Assembly: GCF_900129315.1 (NCBI RefSeq)
Contig: NZ_FQUS01000012.1
Coordinates: forward strand, 1-64,000
Direction: 5' to 3'
Origin: Fodinibius roseus
GTDB lineage: Bacteria > Bacteroidota > Rhodothermia > Balneolales > Balneolaceae
DNA length: 64,000 bases
Of this stretch, positions 53,834 to 62,716 are shown piece after piece. Made by a program: the position numbers and the translations under genes. Each line of letters begins with the position of its first letter. Position 1 is the stretch's first letter. The notes beneath the pieces were generated by a model that saw nothing but the letters and a program-made list of their open reading frames with translations, was not told the origin of the DNA and searched no databases.

Positions 53834-55714
53834 TTATTCTGCGACCAGTCTCGAGGCGGCCCGGTGCACATAGTTGCCGGTCCCGTCACTGCCTTCGTAT
53901 TGTTCGGCGAGGGCACGCAGCCGCTCGGTCAGCTCCCCGGGAAACGGATCCGAGCGTACCGTCTCCAGAAAGTTGATCGCCCGCAGTTTCACATGATCAT
54001 CGGGATGCTCGAGGCTCTCCCCGAGCATGCCGAAGGCTTCCTCCCGGCGACCCAGCGCATACAGCGCTTCCGCAACGGCGACCCGGACCACCCCCGACGG
54101 ATCATCAGTGCGCTCCAATAGCTGTTGCTCGTAGGCCGAGGCGTGCTCGTGGCCGATCGCCAGTCCCATCGCCGCCCAGTACCGCACCGAGGGATCTTCG
54201 TGGTCCAGCCGGTCGGCCAGCTCCCCTATATGGTCGTCCACGCCCCGCGAGGCCATCTCGGCGGTTCGAATAATCTCCCCGAGGGGGACTTCATCCTCGC
54301 GGACCGCCTCGACCAGGGGGCGTTCGCCGCGGAGAGGATCGATAATACCCTCCGGGATGAAGCCCACATCCCGCTGCCCGCGGATCCATTCCCGGTTGGC
54401 TTCCCGCAGCCGCCTCAGCTCTTCCTGATATTCCGGGTCGTCCGCCAGGTTATGGACCGTGTAGGGGTCGTCGGAGAGCTTATACAGTTCTTCGGCCGGC
54501 TTGGGCTCAAAAAAGCGGCGCTGGATTTCATCCAGGGTGCCCGCCTGATATTCCGTATGCCAGCTCTGCATCGAGGGCGCTTTCCACAGGTACCACAGAT
54601 GCTGCCCGTATATCCGCTGGGGCATGTAGTTTCGGACATACAAAAACTCTTTGTCATGGACCGCCCTCACCAGGTCGTACCGCTCGTCCATGCGTCCCCG
54701 GTACGTATGCACATACTCCCGGGGGACAGCTTCGTATTCCCCCAAAAAGGGTCTGCCGTCCATAAATTCGGGCGGTTCGATGCCGGCCAGGCTCAGCACT
54801 GTCGCCGGGAAGTCCACAAAGGAAACCAGCCGGTCGGTGCGGGGGTCCTCCGGGGCCAGGTGCCGGTATTTCGGGGGCACATACACCATCAGGGGCACCT
54901 GCAGCCCCCGCTGGTTCATAAACCGTTTGGAGCCGGGCACCGCTCCCCCGTGATCACCGTAATAAAAGATAATGGTGTTTTCGGCCTCGCCGGAGGCTTC
55001 CAGCTCTTCGAGGATCTCACCTACCTGGCGGTCCATCCGCGTGACTTCATCGTAATAGTGGGCCCAGTCTTTCTTCACGGCTTCCGTCTGCGGGTGGTAG
55101 GGGGGAACCGGCGCATGGCCGGGATCATGAATCAGCGTATCAATGGGATCGTGCAGGCTGCTCTCGTGGCTGATGGTAATATTGCGTACATGGAAAAAGG
55201 GCTGGCCCTCTTCGCGGTCGCGGTAGTGGGCTTCCCCGCTGGACTCATCCCAGGCCCCGGGCTGGTCCACCGTATTGTAATCCTTTTTCCGGTTGTTGGT
55301 CGTATGATAGCCCGCCTCCTGCAGGTAGTGCGGGAAAAAACGGATCTGCTCCGGGATGGGAAAGCGGCTGCGCATATTTTCGGTGCCCATCCGGTTGGCG
55401 TAGGTGCCGGTGATCAGGGTGAACCGGGAGGGTGCGCATACGGGCGTGGTGGCATAGGCGTTCTCATAGACCGTGCCCCGCTCGGCCAGCCGGTCGAGAT
55501 GGGGTGTATCCGCATAGTCGTCCCCATACGCCCCGAGAATCGGACTGTTGTCCTCGCTGGTTATCCACAGGATGTTCGGCGGCGGCAGCTCCTCCAGGGT
55601 CTCTTCCGGAGAGTCTTCCGTGGATTCCCCGCAGCCGACCAGGCCGCAAACCAGCAGCAGAATCAATCCCGTTCCTGTGATAGATGTCCAAATTCTTTTC
55701 CCTGTCCAATTCAT
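53834..55714 (-). CDS. Type I sulfatase lipoprotein fused to HEAT-like repeats (S1_8-like)
   Basis: 626 residues; lipobox LVGC (Cys28). The first metal motif is TSED (52-55) rather than DD, as in many sulfamidase-like enzymes, and the formylglycine site is C-A-P-S-R from Cys93. YYDEVTRMDRQVGEILEEL and YYGDHGGAVPGSKRFMNQRG are S1_8-type blocks. From about 500 to the end the protein is helical repeats (DHIGELADRLDHEDPSVRYW, HPDDHVKLRAINFLETV), i.e. HEAT-like units as also seen in the cytochrome lipoprotein at 4606. The repeats may mediate complex formation. It lies 284 bp downstream of the next sulfatase. Confidence 0.9.
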   Translation of the reverse strand: MNWTGKRIWTSITGTGLILLLVCGLVGCGESTEDSPEETLEELPPPNILWITSEDNSPILGAYGDDYADTPHLDRLAERGTVYENAYATTPVCAPSRFTLITGTYANRMGTENMRSRFPIPEQIRFFPHYLQEAGYHTTNNRKKDYNTVDQPGAWDESSGEAHYRDREEGQPFFHVRNITISHESSLHDPIDTLIHDPGHAPVPPYHPQTEAVKKDWAHYYDEVTRMDRQVGEILEELEASGEAENTIIFYYGDHGGAVPGSKRFMNQRGLQVPLMVYVPPKYRHLAPEDPRTDRLVSFVDFPATVLSLAGIEPPEFMDGRPFLGEYEAVPREYVHTYRGRMDERYDLVRAVHDKEFLYVRNYMPQRIYGQHLWYLWKAPSMQSWHTEYQAGTLDEIQRRFFEPKPAEELYKLSDDPYTVHNLADDPEYQEELRRLREANREWIRGQRDVGFIPEGIIDPLRGERPLVEAVREDEVPLGEIIRTAEMASRGVDDHIGELADRLDHEDPSVRYWAAMGLAIGHEHASAYEQQLLERTDDPSGVVRVAVAEALYALGRREEAFGMLGESLEHPDDHVKLRAINFLETVRSDPFPGELTERLRALAEQYEGSDGTGNYVHRAASRLVAE

Positions 55715-55998
55715 GGTTTTATCTGTTAATGCGAATATGGGTTAGATAACTGTTTATAAAATGGCTGTCCCGTGCATAAAGTCCATCCTCCGATCCTTGC
55801 CGACAAGTACATCCATCTCTGCAAGCTCTGGGGGCGTACCGGAGGTACCCGCAGATCCCATGACCGGTAAAAATAGTATAAAAAATTATTGACTCCCCCC
55901 GGCGGCCGTTGGGTAAGAGAGGGATCGGGCAATCATATCCCGTTTTAAAAACCTGAACCCTGACCAATTAACAAAATCTAATTCAAAAATAACAATCT

Positions 55999-57567
55999 TC
56001 AATCCTCTTTCACCGGCAGCACCCATTCCGGGGCCGGGAATTCCCGCATGGGTCCCCGGAGACGAGGGTAGCTTTCCCACACATCACCGTCACCGGCCAC
56101 GCGCGGATCTCCTGTTTTGTTGAGAACTCCCCTCAACCGCTCCCGGAAACTTTGGGTAAGCTCTTCGTATTCGGGATCCAGCGCCAGGTTGTTGATACAG
56201 GCGGGATCCTTCTTAATATTGTATAGTTCTTCAGCGGGACGCCGGCCAACGGCCAGGTGCAGGTACCGGTTGAAATAGGGATCATCGGCCTGTTCCGTCA
56301 TCACCTCCAGCGCGGGAGCGGCGTCAATATCGTGATAGCCGCTGTGCATGGGAGTCAGCTGTCCATCTTCAATGCGGCGCGGACTCCCGGCCGGCCATCG
56401 CTGGGGGGCGAAGTTCCGGATGTAGAGGTATTGATGCGTGCGCAGGGACCGCTGGGGGTACCCCAGGTGGTTCCAGCGGGAACTCGAGTGACGCTCCCGT
56501 CCCGAATAAACCGCCAAGCGGGAGGGATCCACGATGCCCTCTTCGGAGGAGGTCAGGATATTCATCAGGCTCTTTCCGGTCATCACGTATTCGCCCCGGT
56601 GCTCGACCCCGGCCGCCTCGAGAACGGTCGGCATAATATCGATTAAACTGACCAGATCCTCAACCACGCGTCCCCCTGCCACGTGCTCCCCCCATCTTAT
56701 GGCCAGCGGCACGTGAATCCCGTCCTCATAGAGGTTCGCCTTGGCCCGCGGGAACGGCATCCCGTTGTCGGAAGTCACAATAATCATGGTATTTTCAAGC
56801 TCACCCCGCTCCTTCAACAGTGCGAGCGCTTCTCCCAGGTGCCGGTCGAACCATTCGATTTCAACAGCGTAATCGAGCAGATCGCCTCGCACTTCAGGCG
56901 TATCCGGCAGGTAGTCCGGCACCTCCACATCCTCAAGCTTTTTGCCCGCCGCCCGGCCTATACCCTCTTCATAGGCCCGGTGCGGTTCGGAAGTGCCCAG
57001 CCAGAAATAAAAGGGAGATTCCTGCGGACGCTGTTCCAGGAAAACCCGGAAGTTGCCCGCATAATCGGTATCGCGTATATAGTCATGGGGCGGGGTAAGC
57101 TCCTCATCCTGGAACGCAGGTCCCGCCGGATTCCGCTCCCTGCCCCCCGCCTCCCAGTCCCCCGGTCCCCATCCCTTGCCGGTATAGCCCACCGTGTATC
57201 CCGCTTCTTCAAGCAGGTCGGGCAGTACGGTATATTTCTCAGAAAACGAACTGGCGTGCGTCCCCGCGGCCTCGTTTTGCCAGGGATATCTCCCCGTCAG
57301 TATCGCAGCGCGCGAGGGACTGCAGCCGGGTGAGGCCACAAAACCATTCATAAACAAAATGCCTTCCCCGGCCACCCGGTCGAAAGCAGGGGTATCCACA
57401 AACTCCGATCCGTAGGCCGAGGCGTGCGGAAAGGACTGATCGTCGCTGATGACAAACAGGATATTGGGACGCTGCTCCTGGGCGTGACCGGATATCCCCC
57501 AGCATGTGATCAAACTCAAGAGCAGTATTTTCTTAGCAAGGAAACCAAACGAGCGAACAGTGTTCAT
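55999..57567 (-). CDS. Type I sulfatase, sulfamidase-like (S1_8-like)
   Basis: 522 residues, signal about 1-30 (GISGHAQ). Metal site SDD at 41-43, formylglycine site C-S-P-S-R from Cys82 in ASPGCSPSRAAILTGRYPWQ. The GKGWGPGDWE block in place of GKWHLG, the GTSEPHRAYEEG block and TSDNGMPFPRAKANLYEDG place it with the heparan N-sulfatase-like group together with 10639 and 53834. GC-rich. A 268-bp gap separates it from the next gene upstream, and 284 bp from the HEAT-sulfatase. Confidence 0.9.
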   Translation of the reverse strand: MNTVRSFGFLAKKILLLSLITCWGISGHAQEQRPNILFVISDDQSFPHASAYGSEFVDTPAFDRVAGEGILFMNGFVASPGCSPSRAAILTGRYPWQNEAAGTHASSFSEKYTVLPDLLEEAGYTVGYTGKGWGPGDWEAGGRERNPAGPAFQDEELTPPHDYIRDTDYAGNFRVFLEQRPQESPFYFWLGTSEPHRAYEEGIGRAAGKKLEDVEVPDYLPDTPEVRGDLLDYAVEIEWFDRHLGEALALLKERGELENTMIIVTSDNGMPFPRAKANLYEDGIHVPLAIRWGEHVAGGRVVEDLVSLIDIMPTVLEAAGVEHRGEYVMTGKSLMNILTSSEEGIVDPSRLAVYSGRERHSSSRWNHLGYPQRSLRTHQYLYIRNFAPQRWPAGSPRRIEDGQLTPMHSGYHDIDAAPALEVMTEQADDPYFNRYLHLAVGRRPAEELYNIKKDPACINNLALDPEYEELTQSFRERLRGVLNKTGDPRVAGDGDVWESYPRLRGPMREFPAPEWVLPVKED

Positions 57568-57835
57568 AATCCAACATTTTTAATAGTAAGCATTAACATA
57601 GCTCATAACGAAATATGTATCTTGGCTTTCTCTTTCGGGCCAGCGAAAAAGCGTGCAAAACAGGCGCTGACCACGCCGCATCTGTCCTGAGATATCCGGG
57701 AAGATAGAAGGCTGCCCGGCGAGCCCACTTCGCAAATTACATGAGAACATAACGTTTTAATTTATATTTAAAAGTACTATAGTCCATCCTCATAGGGTGG
57801 TGTATTGTAATTTCGTTCTTTTGGGGGAGCAGGCG

Positions 57836-59179
57836 TTACTCTTCCTCTTCCCTGGCCAGCGGTTCGAGTTCCTGCCTCCCTCTTTCCAGCCGTTTCACCA
57901 TCTCTTCGACCACCCCGGGCTGCTCCCGGGTATAGCTGAACTGTTCGGAGGGATTGCACTCCAGGTCGAACAGCAGTCCCGGGTCATAGTAATGAGGCTC
58001 CCCTCCCCGTTCCCCCTCGAAGCGGGTCAGTCCCCGCCGGTAGTAGGAACGGACCACAAACTTCCAGCGCTGGGATCGTACCGCGGTGATCTCCTGGTTG
58101 TTGAAGAAATAGAGATACTCGTGAGGCGACTGCTCTCCGCCCTGCAACACCGGCCAGATATTCTTCCCGTCGATGGTCCGGTCCCCGGGCACTTCTGCCC
58201 CGGCCAGTGCCAGCAGCGTGGGAAACAGATCAAAGTTCATCGTAATCGCATCCGAGCTGACCCCCGGTGGAATCTGTCCGGGCCAGCGGGCAATTAACGG
58301 CACGCCCTGTCCCCCTTCCCAGCTTGCCGCCCCCTTGCGGTCGCGCAGCCGGCCGGAGCTGCCCTCGAACCATGGACCGTTGTCGCTGGTAACAATGACC
58401 AGGGTGTTCTCGTCGATGCCCTGCCGCTCCAGGGCTCCGAGCACTTCTCCCACGCTCCAGTCGATCTCCTCGATCACATCCCCGTACAAGCCCGCTTTAG
58501 ACCGTCCCTGGAACGCCTCGGAGGCATACAGCGGCACATGCGGCATCGAATGGGCCAGGTAGAGGAAAAACGGTTCATCCGGCTGCTCTTCGATAAACTG
58601 AACGGCCTCCCGGGTATACCGTTTGGTGAGGGTGGTCTGATCGACAGGCTCTTCAAGAACTTCCTTGTTGCGGTACAGCGGAAGCGGACTCATATCATTA
58701 CTGTAGGGCAGCCCGTAAAAATAATCGAAGCCGTTGCCGGTGGGCCAGGAGACATCAACCGTTCCCAGATGCCACTTGCCCACCATGCCGGTCCGGTATC
58801 CCTCCTGCCTGAGGGCCTCGGCGAGGGTAACTTCCTCGTCCGGCAAGCCGTGATTATCATCCGGAAACAGCACGCTGTGGGCCAGTCCCGTCCGGATGGG
58901 ATACCGGCCGGTCAGGAGTCCCGCCCGCGCCGGGGTGCACACGTTGGCACTGGAGTAATGGTGGGCCAGTTTGACTCCTTCGGCTTCCATCCGGTCGATA
59001 TGAGGCGTCTGGATCAGCGGCGAGCCGGAGCGGCCGACATCCCCGTAGCCGAGATCATCATTAAAGATGATGATGAAATTCGGGTGTTCGCCGGCTTTGT
59101 CCCCCTGGGCGAAAGCATTTACAGGCCCCAGTGCAAAAAAAACTATCAAAGTAAAGGCTATAGCTACGTTTTTAAACAT
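57836..59179 (-). CDS. Type I sulfatase with C-T-P-A-R active site
   Basis: 447 residues from the ATG at 59179, which starts a clean signal peptide (MFKNVAIAFTLIVFFALGPV, ending AFAQ); an ATG at 59209 is also open. Metal site NDD at 40-42; formylglycine site C-T-P-A-R from Cys81, i.e. Ala where Ser or Thr usually sits, which known variants tolerate. GKWHLGTVDV, LAHSMPHVPLYASEAFQG and TSDNGPWFEGSS follow. It is paralogous to the sulfatase at 52397. Its C-terminus is acidic (LAREEEE). 268 bp to the next gene downstream. Confidence 0.9.
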   Translation of the reverse strand: MFKNVAIAFTLIVFFALGPVNAFAQGDKAGEHPNFIIIFNDDLGYGDVGRSGSPLIQTPHIDRMEAEGVKLAHHYSSANVCTPARAGLLTGRYPIRTGLAHSVLFPDDNHGLPDEEVTLAEALRQEGYRTGMVGKWHLGTVDVSWPTGNGFDYFYGLPYSNDMSPLPLYRNKEVLEEPVDQTTLTKRYTREAVQFIEEQPDEPFFLYLAHSMPHVPLYASEAFQGRSKAGLYGDVIEEIDWSVGEVLGALERQGIDENTLVIVTSDNGPWFEGSSGRLRDRKGAASWEGGQGVPLIARWPGQIPPGVSSDAITMNFDLFPTLLALAGAEVPGDRTIDGKNIWPVLQGGEQSPHEYLYFFNNQEITAVRSQRWKFVVRSYYRRGLTRFEGERGGEPHYYDPGLLFDLECNPSEQFSYTREQPGVVEEMVKRLERGRQELEPLAREEEE

Positions 59180-59209
59180 GGTGTTTTTTTTATCAGTTAG
59201 TGTATTCAC

Positions 59210-59519
59210 AGGTTGTTAATCGGAGGGGAGTCGGCAGGTTTTCTTTCCAATTGCTGGCCTATTGCCGTATTCCCCGAAAAGAAAAAAAATTAACGGGTAC
59301 CATAAGATTATAAGCGAGGCCTTTGTATATACTTTGTATTTAAAATCCATCCTTAAAAGCATCTTTTGATCTATTCCCTGATATTACCCGGTTTATTTTA
59401 ACTACTGAAAAATTATAAGCATACCAACTTTTTTGCCTCCGGGCTGAATTATTTCAGTTTAATCCCAGCCGCCATGGGGACAACCTTCCTGCAGATTGAC
59501 TGCCGGTGGGGAACAAGGA
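59210..59519. other. Intergenic region between two sulfatases
   Basis: About 310 bp, AT-rich, no gene and no terminator or promoter consensus that I can identify. Confidence 0.4.
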
Positions 59520-61085
59520 TTATTCTTCTACTCCGATCTCCCCGGCCCACTCCTGCCATTGGGATGCCAATCGATCGACCACATCCGGGTGCTGTTCGGC
59601 CAGGTTCGTTGTTTCCGTGCGGTCGGTCTGCCGGTCATACAGCTCCCAGTCATCCTCCCAGCGCACCAGCTTCCACTTTCCGGTCTGAATAGCGCGTCCA
59701 CTGTTCCACTCGTAATACAGCGGCTGCTCGCGCTCTATGGAATCTCCCTTAAGCAGGGGAAGCAGGCTGACGCCTTCCATGGGATGCATGGATTCGCCGC
59801 GGTACTCGTCGGGATAGTCCGCCCCGCTTACCTCAACGAGCGTGGGCATGATGTCGATAAAATGAAGCAGGCTGTGATCAATTTGTCCCCCTTCGGAGAT
59901 GACCTCCGGCCAGTGAACGATAAAGGGCGTGGCCGTGCCCCCTTCGTGGGAGTAGTTCTTGTAGAAACGGAATGGGGTATTGGCCACGTTGGCCCAGTCT
60001 TCTTTCAGCGAGGCCCACCGGGTCATGCTGCCTATGGGTCCCTCCCCGATTTGCACGACCTCGGATGAGGCGCCGTTGTCGGAGGCAAACATGAGGAGCG
60101 TATTGTCCAGCTCGCCCCGCTCTTCGAGGTAATCGAGCAGTCGCCCGATATTCTGATCCAGCCGGTCGATCATGGCGGCATAGACCTGCATCCGCCGCAG
60201 CTGGTCGGCCTTCGTGGAGTCGTCAAGGTCTGACCAGGGGCGGTGGGTCGGCTTTGATCGCGGGTAGCGCTCGTCGAGCAGTCCCATCCGGCGCTGTCGC
60301 TCGTAGCGGGCCCGGGCAATAGCCTCATAACCGACGTCATACACTCCTTCGTATTTCTCGATATCCTCCCGTGGGGCCTGCAGCGGATCGTGCGGGGCCT
60401 GGTAGGACAAATACAGCATAAAGGGCCGGGGGTCCTCTTCATAGCGGCCCAGCAGCTCCAGCGCCCAGTCGGTCCAGCTGTCGGTGCCGTAGTAATCCTC
60501 CGGGGGCGTGTAGGGTTCAGCCAGCGAGTCGTCGAATGCAAAGATCCGCGGGTAAAAGCCCTGTTTCTGGGCAGGGGGACCCGGGTCCCCGGGACGCTGC
60601 TCACCGGGATTGAAGTAGTTGGCCGCCCCGTCGCGCAGTCCCCAGTAGTGATCAAAACCCCACTCGTAGGGATTATCCGTACTGTGATGCTTTCCCACAA
60701 AAATGGTAGTGTAATCGGCCCCGCTGAGCACTTCCCCGAACATCACCGCCTGCTCGAAATCCCCCGGTGACTCGCTCATCCCCACCCGCTGGGCATATTG
60801 TCCCGTCAGGAGCACCGCTCGCGAGGGAAAACATTTGCTTGTATTATGCATCTGGGTAAACCGGATACCGTTGTCCGCCAGCCGGTCCAGATTCGGGGTC
60901 TCTATTTCGGATCCGTATGCCCCGATATCCGAGTAACCGAGGTCATCGGCCAGGATGAACACGATGTTGGGCCGGGGAGATTCATTTCGGTCCCCGGACG
61001 CCTGACCGCAGCCGACAAGCATGGAGGCGACAAACAACAATGTTACAGGATATACGCAGTATTCTAATAAGAGCCTGGAATTCAT
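59520..61085 (-). CDS. Type I sulfatase lipoprotein (arylsulfatase A-like)
   Basis: 521 residues, lipobox LVGC (Cys26). Metal site ADD at 46-48; formylglycine site C-F-P-S-R from Cys85 in NTSKCFPSRAVLLTGQY. GKHHSTDNPYEWGFDHYWG replaces the usual GKWHLG, LSYQAPHDPLQAP gives the substrate-side His, and ASDNGASSEVVQIGEGPIGS the second metal site. The C-terminus has ELYDRQTDRTETTNLAEQHP. It lies 20 nt after the phosphoesterase stop, so the two are cotranscribed; 310 bp precede the next gene downstream. Confidence 0.9.
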   Translation of the reverse strand: MNSRLLLEYCVYPVTLLFVASMLVGCGQASGDRNESPRPNIVFILADDLGYSDIGAYGSEIETPNLDRLADNGIRFTQMHNTSKCFPSRAVLLTGQYAQRVGMSESPGDFEQAVMFGEVLSGADYTTIFVGKHHSTDNPYEWGFDHYWGLRDGAANYFNPGEQRPGDPGPPAQKQGFYPRIFAFDDSLAEPYTPPEDYYGTDSWTDWALELLGRYEEDPRPFMLYLSYQAPHDPLQAPREDIEKYEGVYDVGYEAIARARYERQRRMGLLDERYPRSKPTHRPWSDLDDSTKADQLRRMQVYAAMIDRLDQNIGRLLDYLEERGELDNTLLMFASDNGASSEVVQIGEGPIGSMTRWASLKEDWANVANTPFRFYKNYSHEGGTATPFIVHWPEVISEGGQIDHSLLHFIDIMPTLVEVSGADYPDEYRGESMHPMEGVSLLPLLKGDSIEREQPLYYEWNSGRAIQTGKWKLVRWEDDWELYDRQTDRTETTNLAEQHPDVVDRLASQWQEWAGEIGVEE

Positions 61086-61105
61086 TTGATTAGTAAATAA
61101 TTTAT

Positions 61106-62569
61106 TTAATTGAAAATTTCCTCATTCACGACGGAACCTTCTACATCGTGATGCCGGAAGGATAGGTACGGTTCTCCCTCTTCCCGGTCAACCGTGATGC
61201 TCAAAAATCCCCCTTTGACCCGCAGAAACATATGCTCCGGCCGCATGTCATTCGGATCCCAACCCTGGGCATGACAATCGCTGACAGGCCCCGATCCCAC
61301 TTCAACCAACCCTGTTTCGCGATCCCGGGAAACATACTGCCAGTGCCTGTCGCCGTTAACAACAAAAGCCCCTTCCTGGCCGGACAAATATTCTCGCAGC
61401 CACTCGCCCTCCGTATCAAAAGCCGAATTGGCATGATTATCATTTTTATTTTTCCGGTCCGGCCCCACCACCGGTGTAGCCGAAAACAGCAGTTTAAACG
61501 TCGCATCGGAAGAGGCCATGGTTTCTTTAAACCAGGCAACCTGCCGCTCTCCCCAAATCGTTTTCCGGGGACCATCTTCCCGGGTATTCGCCGACCGATA
61601 TTCCCGTCCCTCCACCAGCCATACCTGCAGATCCTTTCCCCAGCGAATGGTGCGGTAAGGTTTCTCCTGCAATGGTGCATTTTCGTGCCACAGCTTTAAA
61701 CCATCCTCAAAAGTGAGATCCCCATACCCGCCGGATCCCGGGAACACATCGTTTTTCAGCAGGTCATGATCATCTTTCACCATATAGATGGGCACCCGTT
61801 TATACAGCTCTTTGAGGGACGGCCGGGAATCCATCGCATGCCATTTATGACGTGCTTCCTTCACCGTCTTTGCCAGGGGGCCTGGTTTGTCATAATACAC
61901 ATAATCCCCGGTGTGAATAAAAAAATCAGGATCCAGCCTTCTCATGCTGTCGTAGCTCCTGAACCCTCGCCGGCGGTCATCAAAGCTCCAAAAATACTGG
62001 CAGGTCGAGGTCACTATACAGGTCCGCCGAACACGGTCCGGGCCGGGAGCGGTCGTAAATTCCCCTGTTGCTACTGTTGCGCTATCCGGTAAAGAAGGAC
62101 GGCCCTCAATTTCAACCTGGTATGCCTGGTTTTCCCGCAGATCATCAAACGGTATTTGGGCCGTGTAATCATCGGCGGCCTCCACCTTCACCCATTCGGA
62201 GACCTTTTCCTCCTCTGCGTTGAATACCCTCGCCCGCACATATCCCTCTGCGCCGGCCACGCCCCCGTCCATCGATTCCACCGGCTGCTCTTCGTCAAAA
62301 TCAATAGGATGACGAAAGACCTCCGGTCGCCTTTTGTGTTGAATGGGATTCGGGGTTTCCCGGTCACACAGCCGCGTCCAGATGATGGCGGAATGCCGGC
62401 TCACTTCCGAGATTTTGAACCCGGTCGTAAAATAAACAATCCGCTCTGAACGGTAACCCGGGAAGGCGCTTTTAACCCATGAGAACAGGGGGATATAATC
62501 CCCTATTGAAAAAGAGAGAAATCCCAGACCTATCTTTTTTAAAAAGCTCCTTCTGTTATTTTTGGACAT
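61106..62569 (-). CDS. PhoD-like alkaline phosphatase/phosphodiesterase, Tat-exported
   Basis: 487 residues. A textbook twin-arginine signal (NNRRSFLKKIGLG) starts the protein. HSAIIWTRL with an Ig-like N-terminal domain (PhoD_N) precedes the metallophosphatase domain: FFIHTGDYVYYD, KDDHDLLKND, LFSATPVVG and VNGDRHWQYVSRD supply the metal-binding Asp, Asn and His residues. PhoD enzymes are Ca/Fe phosphatases or diesterases. In this locus it could remove phosphate from the polysaccharide or act on a sulfate ester, since the superfamily is promiscuous; the true substrate is unknown. It sits between lyase copy B (148 bp upstream) and the sulfatase at 59520 (20 bp). Confidence 0.85.
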   Translation of the reverse strand: MSKNNRRSFLKKIGLGFLSFSIGDYIPLFSWVKSAFPGYRSERIVYFTTGFKISEVSRHSAIIWTRLCDRETPNPIQHKRRPEVFRHPIDFDEEQPVESMDGGVAGAEGYVRARVFNAEEEKVSEWVKVEAADDYTAQIPFDDLRENQAYQVEIEGRPSLPDSATVATGEFTTAPGPDRVRRTCIVTSTCQYFWSFDDRRRGFRSYDSMRRLDPDFFIHTGDYVYYDKPGPLAKTVKEARHKWHAMDSRPSLKELYKRVPIYMVKDDHDLLKNDVFPGSGGYGDLTFEDGLKLWHENAPLQEKPYRTIRWGKDLQVWLVEGREYRSANTREDGPRKTIWGERQVAWFKETMASSDATFKLLFSATPVVGPDRKNKNDNHANSAFDTEGEWLREYLSGQEGAFVVNGDRHWQYVSRDRETGLVEVGSGPVSDCHAQGWDPNDMRPEHMFLRVKGGFLSITVDREEGEPYLSFRHHDVEGSVVNEEIFN

Positions 62570-62716
62570 CGTGTTATCAGTCTTATGTATATATTTTTGA
62601 CGGACTTCTCCAAAAGCTGTATCAAGCTGACACCGGATCCCATCACGAATAGCCGGGCGCCAAAATGTCCCGCTTACAAAATAAAAAAGGCGGCATCTAA
62701 CGCAACCTTTTCATTC

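Noticed and set aside
55719-55967. Minus-strand frames of 68-82 codons between two sulfatases
   Set aside because: Low-complexity, unrecognised translations in a spacer, overlapping each other in different frames.
4606-62569. Type IX secretion C-terminal tags on the secreted enzymes
   Set aside because: C-termini end in enzyme-specific sequence (for example ELQQKYDVENPER) without the T9SS sorting domain pattern; lipoprotein, Sec or Tat signals explain export.
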